64,000 nt of DNA from JBPEWY01 sp052032225 (GTDB taxonomy: Bacteria > Bacteroidota > Bacteroidia > Flavobacteriales > Flavobacteriaceae), in NCBI GenBank assembly GCA_052032225.1, contig JBPEWY010000008.1, positions 7,474 to 71,473 on the forward strand, written 5' to 3'. Every line of letters starts with the position of its first letter. The first letter of the stretch is position 1. A model generated the notes under the pieces. It saw nothing but the letters and a program-made list of their open reading frames with translations, was not told the DNA's origin and made no database searches. Shown piece by piece: positions 15,845-25,028 of the stretch. A program made the position numbers and the translations under genes.

Positions 15845-16940
15845 GGTTCAAGAAACTACACTAGAGATTAATCTGCCTGCCTTATCGCATAATTATGCTT
15901 TTTTAAAAAGCAAAATTGCTCCAGAAACTAAATTTATGGCCGTTGTAAAAGCCTTTGGTTATGGTTCTGATGCTGTAGAAGTAGCCTTGCATTTACAACA
16001 ATTAGGTGTAGATTATTTTGCTGTAGCATACACACAAGAAGGTGTTACGTTAAGAGATGCCGGTATTACTAAGCCTATTTTAGTGCTGCACCCACAACCT
16101 TTTAATTTTGGTGTTTTAATAGACCGTTGTTTAGAACCCAGTATTTACAGCAAACGTGTTTTAGAAGCATTCTTGAGCACAGCAAAGCAAAAAAAACAAG
16201 AAAACTATCCAATTCACATAAAATTTAATACCGGATTAAACCGTCTTGGTTTTGCCCCTAAAGATATAGCCTATTTAAACAAGGTGCTCCCAAATAAGGC
16301 TTTAAAAGTAGTTTCTGTTTTCTCACATTTAGCTGCCACAGAAGATGCTGACGAAAAAGATTTTACCCATAGTCAAATAAGCCTTTATAAAGAACTTGCT
16401 TTAAAGGTGTCTGAAAATTTGCCTAATAAACCGCTTTGGCATATAGTTAATACATCAGGTATTTTAAATTATCCTGAAGCACATTTTAATATGGTTAGAA
16501 GCGGCATCGGACTCTACGGGTTTGGCAACAATACATTTTACAGCAAACAACTAAAGCCAATAGCTACACTAAAAAGTGTTATCTCTCAAATACATTATAT
16601 AAAACCCGGAGATAGCATAGGCTATAACAGAGCCCATATTGCCAAAACAGCAATGAAAACAGCTACAATTCCGGTAGGGCATGCAGATGGTATTGGCAGG
16701 CAATATGGTAATAAGGTTGGCTACGTTACCATACACCAAAAACAAGCTCCTATTATTGGAAATGTTTGTATGGATATGATGATGGTTGATGTAACTCATA
16801 TTGATTGTGAAGAAGGTGACGAAGTAATCGTATTTGGCGAAAATCCAACGGCAGAAACCCTTTCTGAAAAAGCAAACACTATATCGTACGAACTAATTAC
16901 AGCTATCTCTCAACGAGTAAAACGCGTAATTGTTCGATAA
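15837..16940 (+). CDS. alr: Alanine racemase
   Basis: Alr interconverts L- and D-alanine with pyridoxal phosphate to supply D-Ala for peptidoglycan. The PLP-binding lysine is K38 in VVKAFGYG and the second acid-base residue is Y263 in SIGYNRAH. The TIM barrel spans about 10-235 and the beta domain about 240-367, with the CMDMMMVDVT motif near 312. At 367 residues it is a stand-alone racemase and not the MurF-Alr fusion found in some Bacteroidota. The ATG lies 8 nt inside tdk. There is no signal peptide. The function is secure. Confidence 0.96.
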   Translation: MPKVQETTLEINLPALSHNYAFLKSKIAPETKFMAVVKAFGYGSDAVEVALHLQQLGVDYFAVAYTQEGVTLRDAGITKPILVLHPQPFNFGVLIDRCLEPSIYSKRVLEAFLSTAKQKKQENYPIHIKFNTGLNRLGFAPKDIAYLNKVLPNKALKVVSVFSHLAATEDADEKDFTHSQISLYKELALKVSENLPNKPLWHIVNTSGILNYPEAHFNMVRSGIGLYGFGNNTFYSKQLKPIATLKSVISQIHYIKPGDSIGYNRAHIAKTAMKTATIPVGHADGIGRQYGNKVGYVTIHQKQAPIIGNVCMDMMMVDVTHIDCEEGDEVIVFGENPTAETLSEKANTISYELITAISQRVKRVIVR

Positions 16941-17026
16941 TTCGTTGCTTTTTAGTCTTGTAAGAAAACTGTTCTCCGCAATTTTTTACTACATTGTACT
17001 ATCACTAACCCTTAAAACAACACAAC

Positions 17027-17446
17027 ATGGGATTTTTTAAAGATTTTAAGTCCTTTTTAATGAAAGGCGATATCGTTAGTTTAGCTACTGCTGTAGTTAT
17101 TGGTGGGGCTTTTAACACGATTGTAAAATCGGCTGTAGACGATGTTTTAATGCCAATTGTAGGTGTTATAACAGGCGGTACAGATTTTACCCAAAAATTT
17201 ATTGCTTTAGATGGGCAATCTTATGAGAGTTTAACGGCTGCTAAAGAAGCCGGAGCTGCTGTAATTACTTATGGTAATCTTATACAAGCAACCATAAACT
17301 TTATAATAGTTGGGCTGTTTATTTATGTGTTTTTAAAGGCATATGAAAACTCTAAAAAGAAAGAAGAAGCTGCTCCTGCAACACCAAAAGGCCCTTCGCA
17401 AGAAGAATTGTTAACAGAAATTAGAGACTTGCTAAAGAACAAATAA
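17027..17446 (+). CDS. mscL: Large-conductance mechanosensitive channel
   Basis: MscL is a homopentameric inner-membrane pore that opens on high membrane tension during hypo-osmotic shock. The N-terminal amphipathic helix MGFFKDFKSFLMKGD precedes TM1 (about 16-45, with the pore-lining segment VSLATAVVIGGAFNTIV). The periplasmic loop with TGGTDFT follows, then TM2 (about 82-105) and a cytoplasmic helical bundle (about 118-139). The length, 139 residues, is normal. It stands 86 nt after alr and is closed by a strong terminator, so it may be transcribed separately or at the end of the tdk-alr unit. Confidence 0.97.
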   Translation: MGFFKDFKSFLMKGDIVSLATAVVIGGAFNTIVKSAVDDVLMPIVGVITGGTDFTQKFIALDGQSYESLTAAKEAGAAVITYGNLIQATINFIIVGLFIYVFLKAYENSKKKEEAAPATPKGPSQEELLTEIRDLLKNK

Positions 17447-17462
17447 TAAAAACTGTCTTTTA

Positions 17463-17493
17463 AGAGCCTGCAATTAAATTGCAGGCTCTTTTT
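17463..17493 (+). terminator. Rho-independent terminator after mscL
   Basis: A stem of AGAGCCTGCAATT with its near-perfect complement is followed by a run of five T. It sits 17 nt after the mscL stop. Confidence 0.85.
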
Positions 17494-17566
17494 GTTATAA
17501 ATACCACAAACTGAACTATTTTTTTTATTCGGTTTTATTAGCGCTTACAAACCGTTATTAAATTTC

Positions 17567-17574
17567 TACTTTTG
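17567..17574 (+). promoter_or_regulatory. Putative -7 promoter element for asd
   Basis: TACTTTTG matches TAnnTTTG exactly, 17 nt upstream of the asd ATG, which gives a very short leader as often seen in the group. Confidence 0.55.
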
Positions 17575-17591
17575 CACTTTAAATTAAACAT

Positions 17592-18581
17592 ATGAAAGTT
17601 GCAGTTGTAGGTGCCACCGGTATGGTTGGTCAGGTTATGCTTAAGGTCTTAGCAGAACGTAAATTTCCGGTTAGCAAATTAATTCCGGTAGCTTCAGAGA
17701 AATCTGTTGGTAAATTAGTTTTGTTTAATAACAAAGAGTATCCGATAGTTAGTTTAGCCGAAGCTGTAAAAGAGCAACCCGATATTGCTTTATTCTCTGC
17801 CGGAGGTAGTACTTCGTTAGAATGGGCTCCAAAATTTGCCGAAGTTGGGACGACAGTTATAGATAATTCGTCTGCTTGGCGTATGGATCCTACAAAAAAG
17901 TTAATCGTCCCCGAAATTAATGCACAAAGCCTATCAAAAGCCGATAAAATTATTGCAAATCCTAATTGCTCTACCATTCAAATGGTTATGGTTTTGGCTC
18001 CGCTTCACCAAAAATATAAAATCAATCGCATTGTGGTTTCTACCTACCAATCTGTTACCGGTACCGGTGTAAAAGCAGTAACACAACTACAAAACGAGCA
18101 ATTGGGTAAAAAAACAGAAATGGCCTACCCATATGCAATTTATCAAAATGCATTACCTCATTGTGATGTTTTTGAAGAAAATGGTTATACCAAAGAAGAA
18201 ATGAAATTGGTTAGAGAAACCCAAAAAATCCTTAACGATAAAACTATTGCTGTAACCGCAACTGCTGTTAGAGTTCCGGTTATTGGAGGTCACTCTGAAG
18301 CTGTTAATGTAACTTTTAAAGACGATTTTAATGTAAACGAGGTAAGACAGCTTCTGCATGAAACTCCTGGTGTTGTAGTGCAAGATAATCCGGATTGTAA
18401 CACCTATCCTATGCCTCTTTACGCTCAAAATAAAGATGCTGTTTTTGTTGGCAGAATTAGAAGAGATGAGTCACTACGCAATTCATTAAACCTTTGGATT
18501 GTTGCAGATAACTTAAGAAAAGGAGCTGCCACAAATGCTATACAGATTGCAGAATATTTAGTAAATAACGGGTTGCTTTAA
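17592..18581 (+). CDS. asd: Aspartate-semialdehyde dehydrogenase
   Basis: Asd reduces aspartyl phosphate with NADPH to aspartate semialdehyde, the branch point to lysine/diaminopimelate, threonine and methionine. The Rossmann glycine motif is GATGMVGQ (7-14). The active-site cysteine is C126 in IANPNCST, and the catalytic histidine is H234 in IGGHSEAV. The length, 329 residues, matches the Gram-positive-like ASADH branch common in Bacteroidota. It has its own promoter and stands between the mscL terminator and the prolyl oligopeptidase gene. Confidence 0.97.
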   Translation: MKVAVVGATGMVGQVMLKVLAERKFPVSKLIPVASEKSVGKLVLFNNKEYPIVSLAEAVKEQPDIALFSAGGSTSLEWAPKFAEVGTTVIDNSSAWRMDPTKKLIVPEINAQSLSKADKIIANPNCSTIQMVMVLAPLHQKYKINRIVVSTYQSVTGTGVKAVTQLQNEQLGKKTEMAYPYAIYQNALPHCDVFEENGYTKEEMKLVRETQKILNDKTIAVTATAVRVPVIGGHSEAVNVTFKDDFNVNEVRQLLHETPGVVVQDNPDCNTYPMPLYAQNKDAVFVGRIRRDESLRNSLNLWIVADNLRKGAATNAIQIAEYLVNNGLL

Positions 18582-18641
18582 GCAGTATTAAATTTATGTT
18601 AAAAGCGTTTTAAAAGTAAAGAGAGGGCTGCTTTTTTATGC

Positions 18642-18649
18642 TATATTTG
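18642..18649 (+). promoter_or_regulatory. Putative -7 promoter element for the prolyl oligopeptidase
   Basis: TATATTTG matches TAnnTTTG exactly, 20 nt upstream of the ATG at 18670. Confidence 0.55.
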
Positions 18650-18669
18650 ATGCTAAACATCTCTAAATC

Positions 18670-20823
18670 ATGAAAAAAACTACCCTCCTCTTATTAGTTA
18701 TCTCTCTTGCTTTTTCTTGTAAAAAAGACAGTAATTCACTTATGACCGTTACGTATCCGGAGACTAAAAAAGCTGATTCAGTTAATGTTTATTTTGATAC
18801 CGAAGTTAAAGACCCTTACCAATGGTTAGAAGATGACCGTTCTGAAGAAACAGCACAATGGGTTAAAGCTCAAAATGAAGTATCATTTGGTTATTTAGAT
18901 AAAATTCCGTTTAAAAACACTTTAAAAGAACGTTTAGCATCGCTTTGGAACTACGAAAAAATATCTGCTCCTTTTAAAGAAGGAGACTATACTTACTTTT
19001 ATAAAAACAACGGGTTGCAAAATCAATATGTTGTTTACAGGCAAAAAGAAGAACAAGAACCCGAAGTTTTTTTAGACCCTAACACGTTTTCTAAAGATGG
19101 GACAACGTCTCTCGCAGGACTTAGTTTTACAAAAGATGGCTCATTAGTAGCCTACTCTATTTCTGAAGGTGGTAGTGATTGGAGAAAGGTAATTGTAATG
19201 AATACCGAAACTAAAGAAATAGTTGAAGATACCTTGGTAGACATAAAATTTAGTGGTATCTCGTGGAAAAACAATGAAGGGTTTTTCTATTCTAGTTACG
19301 ACAAGCCAAAGGGCAGTGAACTATCAGCCAAAACAGATCAGCATAAACTTTATTATCATAAATTAGGAACGCCTCAAGAAAACGATGTGTTAATTTATGG
19401 TGGCACACCACAAGAAAAGCACCGTTATATTAATGGTGCCGTAACAGAAGACCAAAATTATTTAATAATTTACGCACGTATCTCTACCTCAGGAAATAAG
19501 CTTTTTGTTAAAGATTTAAGAAATCCCAACAAACCTCTAATAACCGTTTTAGACCACACTGAAAGCGACACCTTTGTTGTTGATACAGACGGAGACACCT
19601 TTTATTTGGTAACTAATTTAAATGCTCCAAATAAAAGAGTTGTTACCATGAATATAAACAATCCGGAACCCGAAAATTGGGTGGATTTTATTCCGGAAAC
19701 AGAGCATGTGCTAAATGTTTCTACTGGTGGTGGTTACTTTTTTGCTAGGTATATGATAGACGCCATCTCTAATGTAAAACAATACGATTATAACGGTAAC
19801 CTTGTTCGAGAGATTTCTTTACCGGGTATTGGCTCTGCAAATGGTTTTGGTGGCAAAAAAGATGATAAAATAGACTATTATACATTTACAAACTACAAAA
19901 CCCCGGCCAGTATTTACCAATACAATGTAGAAACCGGAGAGTCTAAGTTATACTGGAGCCCTAATATTGATTTTAATCCTGAAAATTACGAGTCTAAACA
20001 GGTTTTCTACACGTCTAAAGACGGTACTAAGGTTCCGATGATAATTACCTATAAAAAAGGGCTTGAATTAAATGGTAAAAACCCTACCATTCTGTACGGA
20101 TATGGCGGTTTTAATATAAGCCTTACCCCTTCATTTAATATTGCAAATGCTGTTTGGTTGGAACAAGGAGGTGTTTATGCAGTACCTAACTTAAGAGGTG
20201 GTGGAGAGTACGGTAAAAAATGGCACATTGCAGGAACCAAAATGCAAAAACAAAATGTTTTTGATGATTTTATAGCTGCAGCCGAATATTTAATAGAAAA
20301 CAACTACACTTCGCCACAATACTTAGCTATTAGAGGAGGCTCTAATGGTGGTCTTTTGGTTGGTGCTACTATGACACAGCGTCCTGATTTAATGAAGGTT
20401 GCTTTGCCTGCTGTTGGCGTTTTAGATATGCTTCGTTATCATAAATTTACAGCTGGAGCCGGGTGGGCTTATGATTACGGAACAGCAGACGACAGTAAAG
20501 AAATGTTTGAGTATTTAAAAGGGTACTCGCCTTTACATAATATAGAGGAAGGCACCAATTATCCTGCAACATTAATTACTACAGGAGACCATGATGATAG
20601 GGTGGTTCCTGCACATAGCTTTAAGTTTGCTGCAACCTTGCAGGAAAAGCATAAAGGTAAAAACCCTATTTTAATAAGAATTGAAACAAAAGCAGGGCAT
20701 GGAGCAGGCAAACCCACATCAAAAATCATCGAAGAGCAAGCAGATATTTTTGCCTTCACATTTTATAATATGGGCTTTAAAGATCTTCCTAACAAAGCCG
20801 TTTTAAAAGAATTTAAAGATTAA
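18670..20823 (+). CDS. Prolyl oligopeptidase family serine peptidase (S9A), lipoprotein
   Basis: This enzyme cleaves short peptides after proline and is exported as a lipoprotein: the signal peptide ends in the lipobox LAFSC with the modified cysteine C17. After a short linker come the POP N-terminal segment (YQWLEDDRSEE), a seven-bladed beta-propeller (about 100-430) and the alpha/beta-hydrolase domain. The catalytic triad is S558 in RGGSNGGL, an aspartate in GDHDDRV (640-643), and H677 in KAGHGAG. The length, 717 residues, is usual. It is monocistronic, with its own promoter and terminator. It fits a periplasmic peptide-degradation role alongside the M28, M1 and S41 peptidases of the window. 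Confidence 0.94.
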   Translation: MKKTTLLLLVISLAFSCKKDSNSLMTVTYPETKKADSVNVYFDTEVKDPYQWLEDDRSEETAQWVKAQNEVSFGYLDKIPFKNTLKERLASLWNYEKISAPFKEGDYTYFYKNNGLQNQYVVYRQKEEQEPEVFLDPNTFSKDGTTSLAGLSFTKDGSLVAYSISEGGSDWRKVIVMNTETKEIVEDTLVDIKFSGISWKNNEGFFYSSYDKPKGSELSAKTDQHKLYYHKLGTPQENDVLIYGGTPQEKHRYINGAVTEDQNYLIIYARISTSGNKLFVKDLRNPNKPLITVLDHTESDTFVVDTDGDTFYLVTNLNAPNKRVVTMNINNPEPENWVDFIPETEHVLNVSTGGGYFFARYMIDAISNVKQYDYNGNLVREISLPGIGSANGFGGKKDDKIDYYTFTNYKTPASIYQYNVETGESKLYWSPNIDFNPENYESKQVFYTSKDGTKVPMIITYKKGLELNGKNPTILYGYGGFNISLTPSFNIANAVWLEQGGVYAVPNLRGGGEYGKKWHIAGTKMQKQNVFDDFIAAAEYLIENNYTSPQYLAIRGGSNGGLLVGATMTQRPDLMKVALPAVGVLDMLRYHKFTAGAGWAYDYGTADDSKEMFEYLKGYSPLHNIEEGTNYPATLITTGDHDDRVVPAHSFKFAATLQEKHKGKNPILIRIETKAGHGAGKPTSKIIEEQADIFAFTFYNMGFKDLPNKAVLKEFKD

Positions 20824-20843
20824 CTTTGTGTTTTACTATAAAG

Positions 20844-20867
20844 CCGCTCTTTTAGAGCGGTTTTTTT
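20844..20867 (+). terminator. Rho-independent terminator after the prolyl oligopeptidase
   Basis: A 7-bp stem, CCGCTCT/AGAGCGG, with a TTT loop is followed by seven T, 20 nt after the stop codon. Confidence 0.85.
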
Positions 20868-20885
20868 ATGCCATTTTAATTAATT

Positions 20886-20893
20886 TATATTTG
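20886..20893 (+). promoter_or_regulatory. Putative -7 promoter element for the ABC ATPase gene
   Basis: TATATTTG matches TAnnTTTG exactly, 10 nt before the ATG at 20904, implying an almost leaderless mRNA. Confidence 0.5.
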
Positions 20894-20903
20894 CTTTTTA
20901 ATA

Positions 20904-21884
20904 ATGCTAAAAGTAAACAACATAACCGTATCGTATTCAGATATTCCTGTTTTACAAGATATTTCTTTTACCTTAGATGAAGGAAAAATAGTTTCTGTAG
21001 TTGGCGAAAGTGGCTCCGGAAAATCTACATTATTAAAAGCAATTTATGGGCTTTTACCCTTAACCGAAGGTGCTCTTTCTTGGAAAGACAAGAAAATGCT
21101 GGGTCCGCTTTATAACCTAATCCCCGGAGAACCCTTTATAAAATATGTTTCACAAGATTTTGAGCTGATGCCATTTATTACCGTTTCAGAAAATATTGGT
21201 AAATATTTATCGGCTTTTTACCCTGAGCAAAAAAAAGAACGCATAAAACAGCTTCTTAAGCTTATAAATTTAAGTGAGTTTGCTAACACTTTAGCTAAAG
21301 ATTTAAGTGGTGGCCAACAACAACGTATTGCATTGGCAAGAGCTTTAGCTCAAGCACCAGAATTATTATTGTTAGACGAGCCTTTTAGCCAGGTAGATTC
21401 TTTTAGAAAAAACTCACTAAGACATCAGTTATTTTCGTATTTAAGAAAGAAAAATATAAGCTGTATAATTGCTACACACGATGCTGTTGATGCGCTTTCT
21501 TATGCAGACGAAGTAATAATTTTAAAAGCAGGCAAGATTATTGCCTCCGGAGCACCCCAAGAAATATATAATAATCCTAACTCTATTTATGTAGCTTCTC
21601 TTTTTGATGAAGTGAATGTGCTCCCTGCTTCTATTTTTAATATCGCTTCGAATCCCCAAAAAAATGTGCTCCTATACCCACATGAGTTAACCATATCTAA
21701 TAATGAAAATGGTTTAAAAACACGTATTGTAAACATTTATTACAGAGGCAGTTATTTTTTAATTGAAGGATTACACCACGGGAATACAGTGCTTTTTAAA
21801 TGTAATAACCAGTTAAACCCAGGTCAGTGGGTTTGGCTTAAGCAGCCTGAGCTGTCTCTTTTAGAAAGCAGATTAGTTAATTAA
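20904..21884 (+). CDS. ABC transporter ATP-binding protein, PotA/FbpC-like with TOBE-type C-terminus
   Basis: This is a cytoplasmic ATPase subunit of an importer-type ABC system. Walker A is GESGSGKST at 34-42, the signature is LSGGQ at 134-138, Walker B is LLLLDEPF with D158/E159, and the H-loop is in CIIATHDA near 195. After residue 235 a beta-rich domain follows (LYPHELTISN, YYRGSYFLIEG) that looks like the TOBE regulatory domain of polyamine, iron and molybdate importers. No permease or binding-protein gene is adjacent, so the partner is encoded elsewhere or the protein has another role. Its last 12 nt overlap the convergent FAD-oxidoreductase gene. Substrate unknown. Confidence 0.88.
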   Translation: MLKVNNITVSYSDIPVLQDISFTLDEGKIVSVVGESGSGKSTLLKAIYGLLPLTEGALSWKDKKMLGPLYNLIPGEPFIKYVSQDFELMPFITVSENIGKYLSAFYPEQKKERIKQLLKLINLSEFANTLAKDLSGGQQQRIALARALAQAPELLLLDEPFSQVDSFRKNSLRHQLFSYLRKKNISCIIATHDAVDALSYADEVIILKAGKIIASGAPQEIYNNPNSIYVASLFDEVNVLPASIFNIASNPQKNVLLYPHELTISNNENGLKTRIVNIYYRGSYFLIEGLHHGNTVLFKCNNQLNPGQWVWLKQPELSLLESRLVN

Positions 21885-22988
21885 ATCTGCTAAATCTTTC
21901 CCTACTTGTGTTCCTATTGCAACACCCATTCCGCCCAATCTAACACCACAAAAAACATTGGGTTGTAATTGTTTTAATATAGGTTTCTTTTGCTCTCCAA
22001 CCCCCATAATACCGCTCCACCTTTGGTCTATTTCAAATGGTGTATTTGGTAAGATTACTGTCTTTAAAAGGTTTTCTAAACTATTTTGGATTAATGGTGT
22101 TTCTCCAAAATCTGTTGTGGTTTCTCCTTCTATATCTAAATTTCTACCACCTCCAAACAAAATTCTGCTGTCTATATTTCTAAAATAATAATACCCTCTA
22201 TCTAAATGAAATGTGCCCTTTATATGCAAATCAGGTATTGGTTTTGTAACTAAAACCTGAGCTCTAGCGGGTGCTACATTATTTATATTAAGTTGCTTTG
22301 CAAACCCGTTTGTTGCTATAAACAACGCCTCTGTAGTAACTGTAAAGTTTGGTGTTTTTACTAAAATTTTACTTGATAAAGCTTCATAACTTGTTACAGG
22401 GCAAGAATTTAAAATTGTAATGTTTTTGCTTTGGGCTAATTTTAATAATGCATCCATGAGCTTTCCGGTATTCAATTGCCCTTCAAAAACATTTACTATG
22501 TATTGCTCTTCAATATTTTTAAATCCAAAGGTGTTTTTCTCTACTTTATAAACTTCCGATTTAAAAATAGGATACAACAGCTTGTTTAAATACGCTTTCT
22601 TCTCTAAACATTCATTAAAAAGAGTTTTGTGTTCTTTTAAAAAAAGCTCATACCCTTTCCAGTTGTAAAATTCTATTGTTTTATCTCCCAATAAATTTCT
22701 TAGTTGTTGCAGGCCTCTCCAACGCTTTTCAACTAACGCTAATACTTCGTTCTCTGAATGATTTTCTAAATCTGCTAATAATTCCGATGCGCTTCCAAAG
22801 CAAGCAAAACCGGCGTTTTTTGTGCTTGCTCCTTGCGGAAATATTCCTTTTTCTAAAACTAAAATTTTGGCTTTTGGGTGTTTTTCTCTTAGTTGTAATG
22901 CACAATTAAGTCCAACTATTCCGCTACCTACAACGGTAAAGGTAACATCAGAAAGCCATTGTGTTTTTTCCCAATACGAAATACTCAT
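21873..22988 (-). CDS. FAD-dependent oxidoreductase (DAO family)
   Basis: The 371-residue chain begins, after a short lead, with the FAD-binding Rossmann motif GSGIVG at 21-26 and the conserved KGIFPQGASTKNAGFACFG segment (about 48-66), in which the flavin contacts lie. This pattern belongs to the D-amino-acid-oxidase-like family that includes gamma-glutamylputrescine oxidase and glycine oxidase. The C-terminal half has WSGIMGVG and GVRLGGMGVAIG, typical of the family. It oxidises an amine or amino acid, but I cannot name the substrate. There is no signal peptide. It is convergent with the ABC ATPase (12 nt overlap). The C-terminal DLADLIN end is complete. Confidence 0.87.
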   Translation of the reverse strand: MSISYWEKTQWLSDVTFTVVGSGIVGLNCALQLREKHPKAKILVLEKGIFPQGASTKNAGFACFGSASELLADLENHSENEVLALVEKRWRGLQQLRNLLGDKTIEFYNWKGYELFLKEHKTLFNECLEKKAYLNKLLYPIFKSEVYKVEKNTFGFKNIEEQYIVNVFEGQLNTGKLMDALLKLAQSKNITILNSCPVTSYEALSSKILVKTPNFTVTTEALFIATNGFAKQLNINNVAPARAQVLVTKPIPDLHIKGTFHLDRGYYYFRNIDSRILFGGGRNLDIEGETTTDFGETPLIQNSLENLLKTVILPNTPFEIDQRWSGIMGVGEQKKPILKQLQPNVFCGVRLGGMGVAIGTQVGKDLADLIN

Positions 22989-23031
22989 ACAACGAAAATA
23001 CAGATTTAGAGGTTTTCAGATAAAAAAGCAT

Positions 23032-23062
23032 AAAAAAACTCCGAATTGTTCGGAGTTTTTTT
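23032..23062 (-). terminator. Rho-independent terminator after accC
   Basis: A 13-bp stem (AAAAAACTCCGAA paired with its complement) with a TTG/CAA loop ends in a T-run on the minus strand, directly after the accC stop. It separates accC from the downstream FAD oxidoreductase. Confidence 0.85.
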
Positions 23063-23067
23063 TAGTG

Positions 23068-24420
23068 TTATTCTTCTTCTGGCGGAGCCATTTTAAAGTC
23101 TTCCATAAACTTGGTGGTGTAGTTACCTGCCAAGAAATCAGGATGTTCCATGAGTTGTCTATGAAACGGAATTGTAGTTTTAATTCCTTCTATAACAAAC
23201 TCATCCAGAGCACGTTTCATTTTATTAATAGCTTCTTCTCTGGTTTGAGCTGTTGTAATTAATTTAGCAATCATAGAGTCGTAGTTAGGCGGAATCACAT
23301 AACCGCTATACACGTGAGTGTCTAACCTAACCCCGTGCCCTCCCGGAGCGTGTAACGTTGTTATTCTGCCCGGTGATGGTCTGAATCCATTATAAGGATC
23401 TTCGGCATTAATACGACATTCTATTGAGTGTAGCTTTGGCGTATAATTTTTACCGGAAATTGGCACTCCGGCAGCTACCAGAATTTGCTCTCTAATTAAA
23501 TCGTAATCAATTACTTGCTCTGTTATAGGATGCTCTACCTGAATACGGGTATTCATCTCCATAAAGTAAAAGTTACGATGTTTATCAACTAAAAACTCAA
23601 CTGTACCCGCTCCTTCATACTTAATAAATTCTGCTGCTTTAATAGCTGCTTTCCCCATTTTATCTCTAAGCTCATCGGTCATAAAAGGAGAAGGAGTCTC
23701 TTCTGTAAGTTTTTGATGTCTTCGTTGTACTGAACAATCACGCTCTGATAAGTGGCACGCCTTACCGTATTGGTCTCCAACAATTTGAATTTCTATATGG
23801 CGAGGCTCTTCAATTAGCTTCTCCATATACATACCATCATTACCAAAGGCTGCAGCCGCTTCTTGTTTAGCGCTCTCAAATGCTTTTTGTAAATCTTCTT
23901 CTTTCCAAACGGCACGCATTCCTTTACCACCTCCTCCGGCAGTTGCTTTTAGCATAACCGGATAGCCAATTTCTTTGGCTATTTTTTTGGCGTGGTCTAG
24001 TGATTTTAATAATCCGTCTGATCCCGGTATAGTTGGTACTCCGGCTTTTTTCATGGTTTCTTTGGCTGTTGCCTTATCTCCCATTTTTTCTATTTGCTCC
24101 GGAGTTGCACCAATAAATTTTATACCGTGTTCTGCACAAATTTTAGAAAACTTGGCATTTTCTGATAAAAACCCGTAGCCGGGATGTATTGCATCTGCAT
24201 TGGTAATTTCTGCAGCTGCTATAATGTTAGGTATTTTTAAATACGATTCTGAGCTTGGTGCAGGGCCAATACATACTGCTTCGTCTGCAAAACGAACATG
24301 AAGGCTATCGGCATCTGCAGTAGAGTAAACAGCAACCGTTTTTATGCCCATCTCTTTGCAGGTTCTGATAATTCTCAGTGCTATCTCTCCCCTGTTGGCA
24401 ATTAAGATTTTTTTAAACAT
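23068..24420 (-). CDS. accC: Acetyl-CoA carboxylase, biotin carboxylase subunit
   Basis: AccC carboxylates the biotin carried by AccB with ATP and bicarbonate, the first half of malonyl-CoA synthesis. The N-terminal domain opens FKKILIANRGEIALRIIRT. The ATP-grasp domain has the glycine-rich lid GGGGKGMR (about 160-167), the metal and phosphate ligands in FMEMNTRIQVEH (about 285-296), and the C-terminal catalytic segment GYGFLSEN (about 82-89). The length, 450 residues, is normal, with a slightly acidic tail MAPPEEE. It is 81 nt after accB in the same direction and closed by a terminator. The carboxyltransferase genes accA and accD are not in the window. Confidence 0.97.
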   Translation of the reverse strand: MFKKILIANRGEIALRIIRTCKEMGIKTVAVYSTADADSLHVRFADEAVCIGPAPSSESYLKIPNIIAAAEITNADAIHPGYGFLSENAKFSKICAEHGIKFIGATPEQIEKMGDKATAKETMKKAGVPTIPGSDGLLKSLDHAKKIAKEIGYPVMLKATAGGGGKGMRAVWKEEDLQKAFESAKQEAAAAFGNDGMYMEKLIEEPRHIEIQIVGDQYGKACHLSERDCSVQRRHQKLTEETPSPFMTDELRDKMGKAAIKAAEFIKYEGAGTVEFLVDKHRNFYFMEMNTRIQVEHPITEQVIDYDLIREQILVAAGVPISGKNYTPKLHSIECRINAEDPYNGFRPSPGRITTLHAPGGHGVRLDTHVYSGYVIPPNYDSMIAKLITTAQTREEAINKMKRALDEFVIEGIKTTIPFHRQLMEHPDFLAGNYTTKFMEDFKMAPPEEE

Positions 24421-24501
24421 AATGCTTTAAGATTAGATGTTTAAATTTTTTTTATAGTACCCTTACAATAGATTGAAACTCTATTGAAAACAGTAGTTAA
24501 A

Positions 24502-24999
24502 CTACGAAGGGTCTATTAAAAATAACGGTTGATCAAACTCTACCGGTGAAGCATCGTCTACTAAAACTTTAACAATTTTACCAGAAACTTCTGCTTCTAT
24601 TTCGTTAAATAGTTTCATAGCTTCAATTACACAAAGAACATCTCCTTTGCTAACGGTATCTCCTACCTCAACAAAAGCAGGTTTGTCTGGCGCCGGTTTT
24701 CTGTAGAATGTACCAATTATAGGCGACTTTACAGTTACATATTTTGATGTATCATCTTCTTCTTTTGCCGAGCTTGCTTCTGCTTGCGCAGGTGCAGGAG
24801 CTGCAGGAGCTGCTTGTGGGGTAGGAGTTTGTGGTATTGCATGAGCAACAGGAATTTGTTGTACAAAAGTGGTTTCTGCTTTTGTTTCTTCTTTTCCTGT
24901 TTTTATAGTAATCTTAAACTCTTCGGTTTCTAACTTAACCTCACTGGCTCCAGATTTAGCCACAAACTTGATTAAATTTTGAATGTCTTTTAGTTCCAT
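24502..24999 (-). CDS. accB: Acetyl-CoA carboxylase biotin carboxyl carrier protein
   Basis: AccB is the carrier that shuttles carboxybiotin between biotin carboxylase and carboxyltransferase. The biotinylated lysine is K129 in the canonical VIEAMKLFNEI motif of the C-terminal biotinyl domain (about 85-165). The N-terminal helix MELKDIQNLIKFVAKSGASE is family-typical, and the two are joined by a flexible Ala/Pro-rich linker (about 50-78). At 165 residues the length is normal. It follows fabH after 29 nt and precedes accC. Confidence 0.97.
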   Translation of the reverse strand: MELKDIQNLIKFVAKSGASEVKLETEEFKITIKTGKEETKAETTFVQQIPVAHAIPQTPTPQAAPAAPAPAQAEASSAKEEDDTSKYVTVKSPIIGTFYRKPAPDKPAFVEVGDTVSKGDVLCVIEAMKLFNEIEAEVSGKIVKVLVDDASPVEFDQPLFLIDPS

Positions 25000-25028
25000 G
25001 ATCTTGGTTTGTTGGTTTTTCTTAGTTT

